Below, one piece after another: positions 48,132 through 61,900 of a stretch of DNA of 64,000 bases (position 1 is the stretch's first letter; every line of letters begins with the position of its first letter). Location of the stretch: NCBI GenBank assembly GCA_030280995.1, contig JASXTE010000002.1, positions 21,720,683-21,784,682 on the forward strand. The letters run 5' to 3'. The notes under the pieces are model-generated. The model was given only the letters and a program-made list of their open reading frames with translations. It searched no databases and was not told where the DNA came from. The translations under genes and the position numbers were made by a program. The DNA is from Hemileia vastatrix. Lineage: Eukaryota > Basidiomycota > Pucciniomycetes > Pucciniales > Zaghouaniaceae.

Positions 48132-48818
48132 AATAGTGGGAAGATTTTAATTTACTTCTTATTTTTTTAAAAAAAATAAAAGTTAGTTAATAATTGCTCC
48201 AAATTAAAAAAAAAAAATTTTTATTAATTAAATTATAGAAAAAAAAAATTTTCAATATAAAGTAATAATTATAAAAAATTAATTTTTAAAAAATGGATTG
48301 CAAGGTTAAATTGGGAATAAAAAATCAAGTTAATTCAACCAATTAATTACCAATATTAAATATGGTAATATATTTGGGACTAAGCACAAAGTACTTTTAA
48401 GTCAACCAAAATTAACAATAATTAATAATAAAAAATTTTAAATTAATAATTCAATTTGTATTAATAAAAATGTCAATTCTTCTAGGACTAAGAGGATTTA
48501 ACACTCTATAATGGTCAACTAGGAAAAAAAATTTTAATAATTGAACACTTACACTCAGTGAATCAGCAAATAAGCCACAATCACTGTTACTGCAGTAAAA
48601 ATATAGTAATATGAGTGAGAGGTGCAAAGGTGAACTTACTATAGTGATCAAAAAATCACTTCAAAATAATATAAGAATTAATATAATATAAACCTAAGAA
48701 ATAGAACCCAAGTTCGAAAAACAGTCACGGGAAAAGTTTTGTTTTTTGCTAGGTGGTCCGTGCGTTTTTCGTTTGTCGCCAGGCTCAATCGTCGTCGTCG
48801 TTTGGAAAGGTCCCCAGT
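48132..48818 (-). other. 5' leader of the Gypsy element
   Basis: AT-rich untranslated leader between the 5' LTR and ORF1. On the element strand the bases after the LTR read ACTGGGGACCTTTCC; TGGGGACC, two bases after the LTR, is a candidate primer-binding site, but I cannot name the tRNA. A CGTCGTCGTCG run lies at about 48789-48801. Confidence 0.5.
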
Positions 48819-49950
48819 TGTCGGTCAGTCGTCTAGAAGAAGGTAAGGAAAAGAGGAGAAAAGGAGGAGGACAAGGGAAAAAAAATTAAAAGAAATAAAC
48901 TGTAATAGATTATTTAATTTATTTAAAAGAAAAACAACGGCAAGTAACTTGAGAGATGACAAAAGTTTAGGCTTTATTAATAATAATATTATTTAAGGTA
49001 AGGGTTCTGCGCGGCAAACAGTTTTAATTACTATCAGACTTAAAGCAACGTTTAAATTGTTATATAGAATTTTAATTAGAATTTTATTACTAATAAAAAG
49101 AATATAAATATAATATAAAAATTGTATTTAATTTGTTGAGTGTATAATAAGTGATGAGGCTACAGGGGATTATCCAAAGCCCTTTTATAGGCAATGGGTC
49201 CTCTGAAGCGCCACTATATTTGTAAATACAATAATTAGAATATAATAGAAACAAGTATATCAAAGAGTAAGTGAAACATAACAATGTAGAGAAAAATATG
49301 AAACAAATAATTAAAACCCCAATTAAGAATCCAATTTTCCCGCCATTAATTCCCAAATCAGTAAGTAAAAATAGTGAATAACTAAACAAGACTGGAACAT
49401 AGGAACTATGAGAAAAATAATTCCAAACAGATGGTACAGTCTGATTTAAGGATATTTTAAGTGAAACAAAAAATACTTTGACGCAACAAAACATGTAATT
49501 AATCTCAATTTAGTATAAATTAATTAATTGGTTTTTCCTGACACAATTAAGGGTCAAAAGAAGTGTCATTAATTATTGTTTAGTATTATATGAAAGGTGT
49601 TATTTAATATATAAATTTAAATAATTAATTTAAATATATTATAAGTCAATTTTACACTTATAATTATAATATATGTTTTTCAATTAATTAAATATAAATT
49701 TATAATTATTAAATACATAAAAATGCGCCATTATTTGTAGAATATATTATATTATGTTCAATTTAAATGTATATAAAAATTTATATAACCAATAAAATTA
49801 ATATAACACTTGTATATAATTAAATACTTATATAATTTTATTATGCAATAAAATATTAATTTATATTCATCAAATACAATTCTTACCCACTCTTTCAGGT
49901 TTTATAAGTTACATATCATTTACTGGACTCCTGGAATAGCCTGGCTGACA
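48819..49950 (-). repeat. 5' LTR of the Gypsy element
   Basis: About 1,132 bp, matching the 3' LTR nearly base for base. It ends at TTATT (49951-49955). The 134-residue frame at 49090-49494 is the LTR by-product also present in the other LTR, there shifted by a small indel. Confidence 0.9.
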
Positions 49951-50209
49951 TTATTAGTAATAAAAATTGTTAGCCAAGCAGAGAAACTTGACTTACTTCA
50001 AATAAATATCTTACAAATAAATTAAACCTCATAGTTTTGTCCTTCCTCATAAAGTGTCATTACATCTCTCTTATTTCTTTTAATTTTTTTATTAGTCTTA
50101 TTATTTTTATTTCTTATTATTTTTTTAATCCATTCTATATATTTCCCTTCTCCTTCTCTCCGTTTCCTATTCTTATTCTCCTTCTTCTAGACAACCCGTC
50201 AACAAGAAT

Positions 50210-50909
50210 CCACTGATATAAGAATTATACTTGTTTCTAGACATTTAATTAAACAATTTATCAATTATTAGTGCTTAGTGTAAAGAAGCTATGATAGGAT
50301 ATCATTGAAACAGAAATAAGGAAAACTTATTGCTTTCTTATATTTTTTTAATTATAAGTCTTTTCACAGTATTCTAGAATAAAATACTTGAAAATTTTGA
50401 TGATTCAATATGTTTCTTAAATAAATCCATTGAATTGAAAATAATTATGTTGCATAATCAACAATAATAAAAATACAAAAAAATTATCAGGTAATATGGT
50501 TTAAATTGAAAAATGAAAGCTTCAAATTCTTGGTTAAAAGGAGTTATCAATAAAAAGAACCACTGATGTTATTATATACTTTTTTAAAAAAATTGATAAA
50601 TTTATTAGAGAGGTTAAAAGTAATTCTTTTGAAAGAAATAGTATAATTTTAAGTCTTTTTAATGATCAAGTGAATTTCAAAATAAAAGATAAATTGTGTT
50701 TAATGGACAAAATTCTGTCAATGGATCAAATTCTTAATCTTCCTTTGTTATTATTTTTATAAATTATTCATTAAAGTTACACTATTATTCAAGCACAGAC
50801 TCACCCATTGTTAGTTATGAGCTCAAGGTTCAGTCTGAGTTCTATATGAGTTTTATCTAAGTTCAAGTTGAGGACTTGCTATCAATTCCCCCCCAAACAT
50901 TGTGTGGTG
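50210..50909. mobile_element. Right end of element 'a'
   Basis: Homologous to 8455-9188 of element 'b', with the same AGTTCAGTCTG-like subterminal words and a right terminus CCCCCCAAACAT then TGTGTGGTG. The GCTAGC palindrome is decayed here (GACTTGCTATCAATTCC). It is followed by ATA, the right TSD. Confidence 0.72.
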
Positions 50910-50912
50910 ATA

Positions 50913-51399
50913 TAACTTTCAAAATATAAAATATTTATATAATCAAAAATAAAACATAAAAAAAATTGAATCCAACTTCAAATGAGTGTAATCATGGTGA
51001 CATGTTAATAATCCATTTTATAGTCTTATTAGACTTCCTATATAACAAAAACAAAGCCAATATTCAACTTGTAACAGGGAGAAATTGGTAACACATATTG
51101 TGGGGTAATTATGTATAGAGCATCCAGCCCATAAATTACCCCCAAACTTTCAAATATTAAATTTAGAAGGTTCCCCTGTGAAAACTTCTACCAAAAATAA
51201 TTATATTCCTTCACAAATCTTCACCAAATATTTTTGAAATTTGAATTTAATGAATGTATATTTCTAATGATAGTTTTTAGTTTATAAACTTTTGCAGAGT
51301 AAATCTTCTTTATGTAATAGTAGGTAGTTCTTCCTCATTTTGGAGTTATTCTTTATAAAAAATGGTAGGTAGTTTATCCTCATTTTAGAGTTAGACTTT
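50913..51399. other. Flank 3' of a decayed Gypsy, no gene
   Basis: Contains a fold-back pair, GGGGTAATT at 51102-51110 and AATTACCCC at 51134-51142. It also has two tandem copies of a ~60-bp segment containing GTAGGTAGTT...CCTCATTTT (51320-51400). Given the minus-strand pol that follows, this may hold remains of its 3' LTR, but I cannot define borders. Confidence 0.4.
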
Positions 51400-54246
51400 T
51401 TCACTCCTGGTGTCCCTAGGATAAAACCACTTGACTTGGTCAGCAGCTACCCCCTTTTTAATAGAGCTCCATCCAGCTCTTCTAAAACATATGAACCACC
51501 AGATACTTTATCTCTGACTGTGTATGGCCCATTCCACCTATTGGAAAACATCCTTCCCCACTGACTCTCCAAACTCGTATTATACACCAAGACCATATGT
51601 CCAGATTTCAAAGGCTTCCTTAATTTATGAGCTAACCTCTTATACCAATATCTGACTGACTTATTTTGAATGTTCAAAATTCTTGAATATGCCTTCTCCA
51701 GAGTTCTTTCTTACTTTCCAACTGAAACATTCTTGCACATAGTAATTCTTCAGTAGTTTTAACCTTGTCCCAATCTACTCCAAGATATGATTCAGCCTCT
51801 AGATCAACTAGTGAAACTACTTTCTGACCAAAAACTAGTTTGTATATTTAATACCCAGTTGTCCTTTTGTAAGTGATTCTGTCAGAAAATAAAACTAATG
51901 GTAAATAGAGCCTCCACTTTTCAGCACTTTCTCCACACATTTTAACTAAAGCATTATTTATAACTTGATGCCCTCTTTCTACCATTTCTTCAGTCTCAGG
52001 ATAAAATGGGGGTGATACCCTAACCTTTGATTTAATTTTTGATATAGCCTTGCTAAACTCAGTCCCAAATTTAGGACCTCCAATAACTGCTACCATTTCA
52101 TCACTCCATACCTATATACCCAATTTTTCATCAAAAATCTGCCAAATTTCTGGAATTCAATTTATTAAGAGGTGCTGCCTCTACCCAACCAGATAAATCA
52201 TCTCTGGCTACAATTAAATATTTATATCTGCCCTCTTTAATATGAACAGCCTCCAAACTAACCCTACCAAAAAGATGTTTTTCACCAGTTGCATGTCCAG
52301 GTTCCTTTGGCCCTAAATAGATACTCCTTTAAAATTAATCACATAAATGAACCCATTTTTAACAGCCAACTTCATTCCTGGCCAGTAAAATCTATTATGG
52401 ATTTGTCTATAAGTTTCACCAACCTCTCTATTCCCAAGATCTTCATGCAGTGATTTCATGACCAACTCTTTCCTCTTTCTCTGAGTAATAGAAACTTGAG
52501 GATTTGGATACCTCCTTTTCATTAATCTTCTACCAGATAGATAAAATCCCTTTAATTTCCTGTTTATAGCCATCCATTCATCATTATCACAATTATCTGG
52601 CCTTTCTAAAGTTAATAAAGATTTACCCATTTTATAGTAAAACCCCTTCTGTCCCCAGACTTCATCTTGTAATTCTATTAATATCACATCTCTGGGCACT
52701 TCCCTATCACCAAAATCACCTGCAAATGAATGATCCAATAATTTAAATCCTTGAACTTGCTGATTTATCATAAAAAATTTCAAATTTTCCACTTTTGAAG
52801 CTTCCTACCATATAAAAATCAAATTTTCTTTGTTTTCTTTTTCACTCATTTTAGAATCGACAACCTCATCTTTGTCCAATCTCCTTTTAACCAATTTTTC
52901 ACAATCACCCAGCCTCTCTTTAGCTGAATTATTGTGAAATAAAACATTTACACCATTCACCAGTTTCTACTATCCCACAGAAAATCACCCTCCTCATAAT
53001 ATATATAACATTGTCTCTAACCTCTTTATTACAGAAGCTATCTACACCTTTATCTAACTTCCCAAGCACATAATTTATGCCTTTTTAATGTTTTCCAGTT
53101 TATTCCCATGGTAGAGGTCTTTGTTATCTTTATTCACCAAAATTAATCCTGCAAGTTTAGCCTCATGGGGGAGGCTTTCATTACTATCAATACTTATTAA
53201 ACCTTCCAGTTTAACCTCATAAGGGAGGTAAGGAAAGTCCCAGCACATTTTGTGCTGGCCTTGATTACAGATATATCTTTATTGAACTCTTCTGAGTCAG
53301 AATCCTCTTCTGTGGGTGGTCTTCTTGATAATCCAGTTGGAATAGTAAAAGTTTTTACAGGCTTTTTAATTTGATTGAAAGAAAAATTCATCCATTTGCA
53401 GTTCAAAGTGCTTTCCTCAAAAAAAATTTTGAAGCTTATTTAGAATTTTGGAAACTCCACAAAGTTCCAATATTGGTAGAGAATATCTTGATTCAACCTC
53501 AGTAAAAACCACAGATTCATACCTGACTGGTCTAATATAACCAGATTTATCCATTTGAGACAGAACTTCCCCAGAAGCAACTTCTAAATAAATTTTAACT
53601 GCATCTTTTTCATAATCTAACTGATGAAGGACAATATCCTCCCAAATTACCTTCTTCAACTTCTTAAAGGCCTCTTCATACTCTTAATCCCAATTTCAGC
53701 CAGTATCATTCCTAATCAACCATCTCAATGGAGCTGTCAATGAAGAAAAGTCCTTAAAAAACATTTTAATATAAACACATATGCCTAAAACCCCTCTGAC
53801 TTAAGTCATATTCATGGGTCTGGGCCAGTACTGTATTTTATTAACTTTCTTCTTCAACATCATCCTTCCCACTTTACATACCACATGACCTAGAATCTTC
53901 AAAGCTGGTACACAAAAAAAAATTTGGAACCTGAAATAGTTAATCAAGCTTCTTCAATCCTTAAAAAAATCCTCTCTAGAACAACAGCATACTCCCATAT
54001 AAATTTTTGTATCTCTGGATTGTACTTCAATATTTCATTACCATAATTTATTGAAGGACCTTTAATTCCACCATCATCAATAAATATACCAGAATATTGT
54101 GGGATTTCATCTTGTAGAATCCAGGCCATCTGATCTTGATAAACATAAAAAGAAATTGTTTCTCCTTGAGGTAATCTTGTTAGTTGTAATTGTCCAAATG
54201 GTGAATCAAAAATGTTGTGAGAGGCCAAGAATCCAGATGTTACTCT
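51400..54246 (-). pseudogene. Decayed Ty3/Gypsy pol remnant (reverse transcriptase to integrase)
   Basis: Frames shifted and stopped many times, but in order on the minus strand: RT palm (SPFGQLQLTRLPQGE, FIDDGGIKGP where the family has [IV]DD) at 53944-54252; later RT/RNase H (53417-53659); RNase H-like fragment and linker (53197-53406); integrase zinc-binding domain with HEDLGNREVGETYRQIHNRFYWPGM at 52313-52792; integrase core (RYKYLIVARDDLSGWVEAA, then GPKFGTEF...ERGHQ) at 51848-52300; and an integrase tail (WGRMFSNRWNGPYTV) at 51447-51677. It is a different family from the full-length Gypsy. The Gag/protease side is missing because element 'c' begins at 54247. Confidence 0.82.
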
Positions 54247-54299
54247 CACCACGGAAAATCTGGGGGTGAACTGCTAGCAATCCCCTCTCTTTGAACTCC

Positions 54300-55984
54300 A
54301 GAGTGTCTCTTATTATTCCAGGGTTATTCTCACTTTATAACAATATACAAAATTGTATTGGAAGTACATTTATTCTCAGATTGATTATAGACAGAATATC
54401 AACTGATTCCAAATTATTCACAAGTCAATCCTCCAGAACTTGATTTTGGTCCTCTTTTAAGCACAAATTGAGCACAAATTGATCTAACCTAAGCTTATGC
54501 ATATATAATAATTCAGGATACTTGCTCTATTAAATTTGATAATAAAATAAAACATTGATGAATTTATATAAAAAATAATTATTATGTAAGATATTAAATT
54601 ATAAATTTAGGCACCATAGGAGGGCACTTAATAGAACTAAATTATACTATGTGACACATTAATACTGTATCACACAGTTTGAAACATTTAAAACAAAATG
54701 TGTCATGATGGGAAATGAAATTGCTTGGAAAGACACTTTCGATATTAATACTGACCATAATACACAAATATGAAACCTTGGCATCTATCCAATAAAAGAT
54801 TTTCCTTCTGATAAATGGATTTTTCTCAGTTACTCCCTATTAAAAAGTGTCCTTGTGAGGTTTGTCTGACCTTCAGGGGGATAATTTGGCCACATCAAAC
54901 TACTTCTATTTCCATGATTGACCAAAATATCATCCTCATTTCCATCTAAAGAGTTGATCTCATCTGACTGTGGCTGATCAAAGGGGTCCACCACAAATTT
55001 AGGCAAAATTTAGGTGAACACTTTTTTGATGGATAGTGACTAACCGGTGCTTTCCAAAATTGTCCACATGAAGTTAGGCTAAACTTCAGGAGGATAAATT
55101 TATTATGAATACCAAATTAACTGAAGAATACTTTTGCCCTAGCTACTCTGCATCATAAAAGTGTCCAACTGAGGTTTAGCCCTAATTCAGGTAGAAAATT
55201 TTGGAAAGTCACACTCTGATGGGTTTAATATCTATATATGGCAATAAGTATGAGTTTTTTATCAACATGGAACTAGAATTAATTTAATATGGCCAAAGTG
55301 TCCACCTGAAGTTTGGCCAACAAAAGGATGGAAATTTTTATGAGGATTACTTGATGAAATGAAGAAGACTTGCAATTACTTTCAATCATAAAATTTTCAA
55401 ACTTAAGTTTATAAAAATTGTGGTGACACTTTTTCCAGATCCAGACATATGGGATTAAATCTCTATATGGCAATGAGAATCAATTTTTAGTCAATCATGG
55501 CATTAGAAGTAATTTGATATGGACAAATTTTCCACCTGATTTTTGGCCAAAAATAAGTTGGAAATGTTTATGAGGAATACTAGATTAACTTAAGAAGACT
55601 TGCACCCTACTACTATCCATCAAAAAGGTGTCCACCAGAAGAATTCTCAAAATTGTGGTTGAAACCTTTGGCCTGGTCCGGCCATATGGGATCAAGTCTG
55701 AATATGGAAATGGGGATGTAATTTGGTCAATCATTGTACTAGAAGTAATTTGATATAGACAAAGTGTCCAACTAAATATTGGAAAAAAAATAAGTTTAAA
55801 ACTTCATTTATTTTTTCAAAAAATCAAATTAAGTACAATTTTATTCCTGATGGTGCCCATTTTATCCAAAACCTCTTCTGAGCCTTGAAAGTAGGCATTT
55901 AGCTTGAATTTTTAATTTCATATAAAATCCCATTTATTCAACCTATTTCTTTTTATCCCTTTTTTTCTTTTAGATATCAATTAA
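54300..55984. other. Degenerate satellite-like left arm of element 'c'
   Basis: No gene. Repeated, diverged copies of a segment such as AAGTGTCCACCTGAAGTTTGG followed by GGTGGAAA...ATGAGG...ACTTGCACCCTA are present near 54843, 55057, 55157, 55297, 55527 and 55625. They share words with the regular satellite but lack its long palindrome. Confidence 0.5.
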
Positions 55985-58900
55985 TTTTATGTAAAACAAA
56001 TCATTTTCATAATTTTTTACCTGTATTTAATAAAATTATTAAAGGTTTAACTTCACCCTTTAAGCATTTGGCACATGATTTTTTTGCTATACTAATAAAA
56101 ATAATAATATACTGGTGACAAAAAATTGATCAAATGATAAAATATTAATAAAACAGAAAGATCAAATACCAGTGGATATGTTTTAAAAAATACCAGTTGC
56201 ACTGAAGAAGACCTGCACCCTAGATACTCACCATCAAAAAAGTGTCCAGCACAAGTTTGACCAAACTTGTGCTGGACACTTTTGGTCAGGTGCAGTCAGA
56301 TGAGATCAATTCTCTCTATGGCAATGAAAAAAATTATTTGATAAAAAAATTCACAAGAATCAGTTTTATATTGCCAAATTTTCCACCTAGAGTTCATCCA
56401 AACCACAGGTGCACAATTTTTTATCTTTAAAAAACAGTCAATTTAGTACAATTTATCCCTGATGGCTCTCATTTGCTTCAACACCTCTACTGACCTTTGA
56501 TAGTAGGAACATTACTTGGATTTCTTTTTTCATATTTGGTCGCTTTAATTTAATTTTTAATTCCTCATATTGCTTTTGAAAATTATCAATTAATAGTTTT
56601 TAAGATAAATTATTTTCATATTTTTATACATTTATTTAATAATATTATAAAAGGTGTATTATCACCTAGTATGAATTTGGCACACAAGTTTTTTTTATAC
56701 TTATAAAATTGATAATATAATGGTGACCAAAAATTAATAAAATGATATTTATGAGTGAGGCACAAAGATAAAATACCAGTAGACATGTTTGTAAGAGATA
56801 CCAGATGAACTGAATAAAAATTCTACCCTAGCTACTCTCCATCATAAAAGTGTCCAGCACAAGTTTGGCCGAACTTGTGCTGGACACATTTGGTCAAGTG
56901 CAGTCAAATGAAAGCAATTCTCTCTATGGAAATGAAGATAAATTTTTGATAAATAATTAAACTAGAAGTAGTTTGATATGGAAAAAATTTCTTCCTGAAA
57001 TTTTGGTGAAGCTCAAGTGGATTTTTTATTTATTTTTACAAAAAAGGAAAATTTAGTGCAAGTTTAGCCCTGATTGTGCTTATTTGATTCAACATCTCTT
57101 TTTTCTGTTTATGGCAGGAATTTAACTTCAGATTTTTATTTTCATCTTTGATTTATTTTATTTCACTTTATTCCCCTCATATTTTTTTTGGATAGAAGTT
57201 TATATTTTGTAAAATAAATTATTTTCATATTTATTTACCTTTATTTAATAATATTATAAAAGGTGTAACATCACCCGGTATTCATTTGGCACACAAGTTT
57301 TTGCTGTACTGATAATATTAATAATATAATGGTGACAAAAAATTAATCAATTGATAAATATGAGTGAGGCACAAAGATTGAATAACAGTAGACATGTTTA
57401 TAAGAAATTTCAGATGATTTAAAATTACTTGCACCATGGCTACTCTCCTTGATAAAAGTTTCCAGCACAAATTTGGAAAACTTGTGCTGGAGACTTTTGG
57501 TTTCATGCAATCAGATGCAATCAATTCTCTTTATGGAAATGAGACTGAATTATCACTCCATCATTGCACTAACGGTAGTTTTATATGGATAAATTGTCCC
57601 CCTCAATTTTGTCCAAACCTAAGGTAGACAATTTTTTACTTTGGTAAAAAGTAAATTAAATCCATGTTAATCTATGATGGTTCCCATTTTTTCTGAAGAT
57701 TCTACTGGCTCATGATAGCAGAAATTATACTTAATATCTTTATTTTATGTTTGATCTCTTTAATTTTAGTTTTACCCTTTTATTTATCCTTTAGCTTTTA
57801 AATATCAATTTTATTTTTTAAAACTGATAATTTTCACATTTTTTAGATTTATTATATAATATTATTAAAGTTCTAAAATCATCCAGTGTACATTCAGTAC
57901 ACATTTTTTTGCTATACCAAAAACATTAATAATATAATGGTGACTAAAAATTAATCAAATGATGATTATGAATGACACAGAAAGATCAAATACTCATAGA
58001 CATTTTTAAAAGGAATACAAGATTAACTGAAGAAGACTTGCACCCTAGCTACTCTCCATCATAAAAGTTTCCAGCACAAGTTTGGCGGAGCTTGTGCTCG
58101 ACACTATTGGTTGCATGCAGTCAGATGGGATAAATCTACTCAATGGAGGTTAAAATGAATTTTTGCTCAATCATTGCACAAGAAGTAGTTTTATACTGCT
58201 ATACTATCCTCCTGATTTTTTGGAAAACCTCAGGTGGACACTTTTATTAATTTTAAAAAAATGAAAATATATTCCAAATCTTGAACTGGTGGTGCAAACT
58301 TGGTCTGAAAACTCAAATTATCTTTGATGGCAGAAATTTTATTTGAATTTTTAATTTCATATTTAATCACTTTTATTTTACTTTTTTATTCCTCTTTTTG
58401 CTTTCAATTATCAATTTATTTATTTTAAAACTAATACTTTTCATATTTTTTTACTTTTATTTTATAAGATTACTAAAGATGTAGCATCTCCCAGTATGCA
58501 TTTGGCTTACAAGTTTTCTCAATACTAATAACATTAATAGTATAATTGTGAAAATCAATCAATCAAATGTTAAATAGAATGACACAGAAAGATAATATAC
58601 AAGCTGATTTGTTTATAAGGAACACCTGATGAACTGAAGAAGACCTGCACCCTAGATACTCACCATCATAAAAGTGTGCAGCATAAGTTCGGCCAAACTT
58701 GTGCTGGACACTTTTGGTTGTATGCAGTCAGATGGGATAAATTTACTCTTTGGAAATGAAAATGAATTTTTGCTCAATCATTTCACAATAAGTAGTTTGA
58801 TATTGGCGAAATGTCCTCCTGATGATTTTTCAAACCTCATCAGGACACATTCTTTGGTTTAAAATAAAAGGAAATATAGTCCAAGTTTAGACCTGGTGGT

Positions 58901-61900
58901 GCACATTTGATCTAACACCTCTACTTGTTATTACTAGTGGGAATTTTCCTTAGATTTTTTTTTCTTATTTGATCCCTTTTATTTTACTTTTTTATTGCTC
59001 ATATTGCTTTGGATATCAATTTTTAATTTTTAAAATAAATAATTTTCATACTCTTATACCATTATTTAATAATATATTATTAAAGGTGGAACAACACCTG
59101 GTATGCATTTTTCACACAAGTTATTACTATAGTAATAATTTTAATAATATAATGATGACAAAAAATTAATCAAATAGTAAATTTAAATGACACAGAAAGA
59201 TTAAATACCAGTGGAAATGTTTATAAGAAATCCCTTTTGAGTTTAAGAATATTTTCTGTATGCCTACTCTCAATTAAAAAAGTGTCCAGCACAAGTTTGG
59301 CCAAACTTGTGCCAGACACTTTTGGTTGCATGTAGTCATATGAGATAAATTCTCTCTATGGCAATGAAAATGATATTTCACTCAATTAATGAAGTAAAGA
59401 ATGTTTAATTTTGTAAAATTTTCCCATGAAAGTCTGTCCACACCTCAGTTCAAAATTTGTTAGCTATACATAAAAGTAAATTTAGACTAAGTCTTGACAT
59501 AGGGGTCCCCAACTGTCTCAACACCACTTCTGGGTCTTGATAGTAAAAATTTTACTTGTATTTTTTATTTAATATTTTATCCCATTTATTTTAATTTTAC
59601 TTTTCTATTACTCTTTTTAATTTTGAACATCAATTTATTTTTTTAAAAACTAAACATATTCATATTTTTTTAACTTTATATAATATGATTATTAAAGGTG
59701 TAGCATCACCAATTTTGCATTTGGCATGAAGGTTTTCCCTATAATAGAAACATTAATATTATATATGGTGACAAAAAATTAATTATAAGATCAGTATGAA
59801 TGACAAAAAAAGATAAAAACCAATAGAAATGTGAAGTAAGAAAAACTGATGTACTGAGGAAAACTTCTACCCTAGCTACTCTCCATCATAAAAGTGTCCA
59901 GCACAAGTTCAGCCAAACTTGTGATGGACACTTTTAGTCAGGTGCAGTCAGATGGGATCAATTCTCTCTGTGGAAATGAAATTTAAAAAAATGCTAAATA
60001 ATTACATTAGAAGTAGTTTGGTATGGCTGAATTATCCACCTCAAGTTTTTCCAAACCTCAGGTAAAAAAACTTTTATCTTTAATAAAAATTAAATTTGTC
60101 AAATTAGCCCTGATGGCACCCATTTGTTTCAAACCCTCTACTGGCTCTTGATGGCAGGAATTTTCCTTGAATTTTTCTCTTTCATAATTGATCTCTTTTA
60201 CTTTACTATTTTATCACTCATGTTACATTTGGATATTAATTTATAATTTTGGAAAAAAAATCATTTTCATATTTTTTTAACATTTTTTGATAATATTATA
60301 AAAGGTGTAATATAACATGGCATGCATTCAGTGCACAAGTTTTTTAAATACTAATAAAATTAATAATATTCTAGTGACAAAAAATTAATCAGATAATAAA
60401 ATAAGAATAACACACAAAGATCAAATACCAGTGGACATGTTTTATAAAAATACCATTTGCACTGAAGAAGACTTGCACCCTAGATACTCACCAAGAAAAA
60501 AGTGTCCAGCACAAGTTTGGCCAAACTTGTGCTGGAAACTTTTTGTCAGGTGCAGTCAGATGGGATCAATTCTCTCTATAGCAATGAAAAAAATTATTTG
60601 ATAAAAAATTCACTAGATGTAGTTTGATATAGCTGAATTTTCCACTTAGAGTTCATCCAAACCGCAGGTACTCAATTTTTTATCTTTAAAAAACAGTCAA
60701 TTTAGTACAATTTATCCCTGATGGCTCTCAATTTCTTCATTATCTCTACTGGCCTTTGATATTAGGAATAATACTTGGATTTCTTTTTTCATATTTGATC
60801 CCTTTAATTTAATTTTTAATTCCTCATATATCTTTTGGATATCAATTAATAATTTTTAAAATAAATTATTTTCATATTTTTATACATTTATTTAATAATA
60901 TTATAAAATGTGTAACATCACTCAGTATGAATTTGGCACACGATTTTTTGCTATACTTATAAAATTGATAATATAATTGTGACAAAAAATTTATCAAACA
61001 ATATATATGAGTGAGTCACAAAGATAAAATACAAGTAGACATGTTTGTAAGATATAGCAGATGAACTGAAGAAGAATTCTACCCTAGCTACTCTCCATCA
61101 TAAAAGTGTCCAGCACAAGTTTGGCCGAACTTGTGCTGGACACTTTTGGTCATGTGCAGTCAGATGGGATCAATTCATTGTATGGAAAAAAAAATATTTT
61201 TTATCAAATTTCACTAGCAGTAGTGTGGTTTAGCTGAATCATCCACCTTCTGTTCTGCCCAATCTCAGGTGTATAACTTTTTATCTTTAAAAAAAAGGTC
61301 ACTTATTACAAATTAGCCGTGATGGCTCCCATTTGCTTTAACATCTCTACTGGCTCTTGATAGCAGGAATTTTACTAGTATTCTTTTCATATTTCAACTC
61401 TTTGATTTTAATTTTACTCTTTTATTCCTCTTTTTGCTTTTAAATTTCTATTTAATTCTTGTAAAACTAATCATTTCCATATTTATTTACCTCTATTTTA
61501 ATATATTATTGAAGTTATAACTTCACCTGGTATGCATTTGGCACAAACGTTTTTGCTATACTAATAACATTAATAATATTATGATGATAAAATATTAATC
61601 GGATGATAAATATGAAAGATACAGACTGATCAAATACCAGTAGACATGTTTGTGAGAAATACAAGATGAAGGAACTGAAGAAAAATTCCAACCAAGCTCC
61701 TCTTCATCATAAAAGTGTCCAGCACAAGTTCAGCCAAACTTGTGCTGGACAATTTTGGTCATGTGCAGTCAGATGGGATCAATTCTCTCTATGGCAACAA
61801 AAAAAATTTTTTTATCAAACTTTACTAAAAGTAGTTTTTTTTAGCTGAATTATCCACCTTTTGTTCTTCCCATCCTCAGGTGTATAATTTTTTATCTTTA

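Larger units (their letters stand above)
40813..49950 (-). mobile_element. Full-length Ty3/Gypsy LTR retrotransposon (TSD TTATT)
   Basis: Two nearly identical LTRs (40813-41950 and 48819-49950) bracket ORF1 and Gag-Pol on the minus strand. TTATT lies on both sides (40808-40812, 49951-49955). Each LTR has TG...CA ends. The near-identity of the LTRs implies a recent insertion, yet Gag-Pol already carries three in-frame stops. Confidence 0.92.
39786..50204 (+). mobile_element. Solo LTR of the same Gypsy family, plus orientation, interrupted by a full-length copy
   Basis: The left part (39786-40812) starts TGTCAGCCAGGCTGCACC, and the right part (49956-50204) ends CTAGACAACCCGTCAACA, giving TG...CA. 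Flanks are AAAAT at 39781-39785 and AGAAT at 50205-50209, a 5-bp duplication with one mismatch. Together the parts are about 1.27 kb and, read on the plus strand, match the inverse of the Gypsy LTRs at 40813-41950 and 48819-49950. It is an older insertion: the two sequences differ at many positions. The full-length Gypsy then jumped into it, duplicating TTATT. Confidence 0.7.
1041..50909. mobile_element. TIR DNA transposon 'a' (CACCA... ends, 3-bp TSD), split by nested insertions
   Basis: The left end at 1041 starts CACCATGCAATATGGGGGG and is followed by an 18-bp palindrome centred on GCTAGC. The right end at 50909 is the inverted counterpart, with CCCCCCAAACAT then TGTGTGGTG. Both sides are flanked by ATA. 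Removing giant element G (1777-36635) and the LTR layer (39786-50204) with their TSDs leaves three pieces: 1041-1776, 36639-39785 and 50210-50909. They total about 4.58 kb, close to the 4,625 bp of element 'b', which has the same left ~190 bp and the same right ~2.5 kb. No transposase is recognisable in these pieces, so it looks non-autonomous. Confidence 0.75.

Noticed and set aside
41186..49494. Hydrophobic 102- and 134-residue frames in the two LTRs as membrane proteins
   Set aside because: They are copies of the same LTR stretch, lengths differ by a small indel, and composition follows AT-rich LTR DNA.
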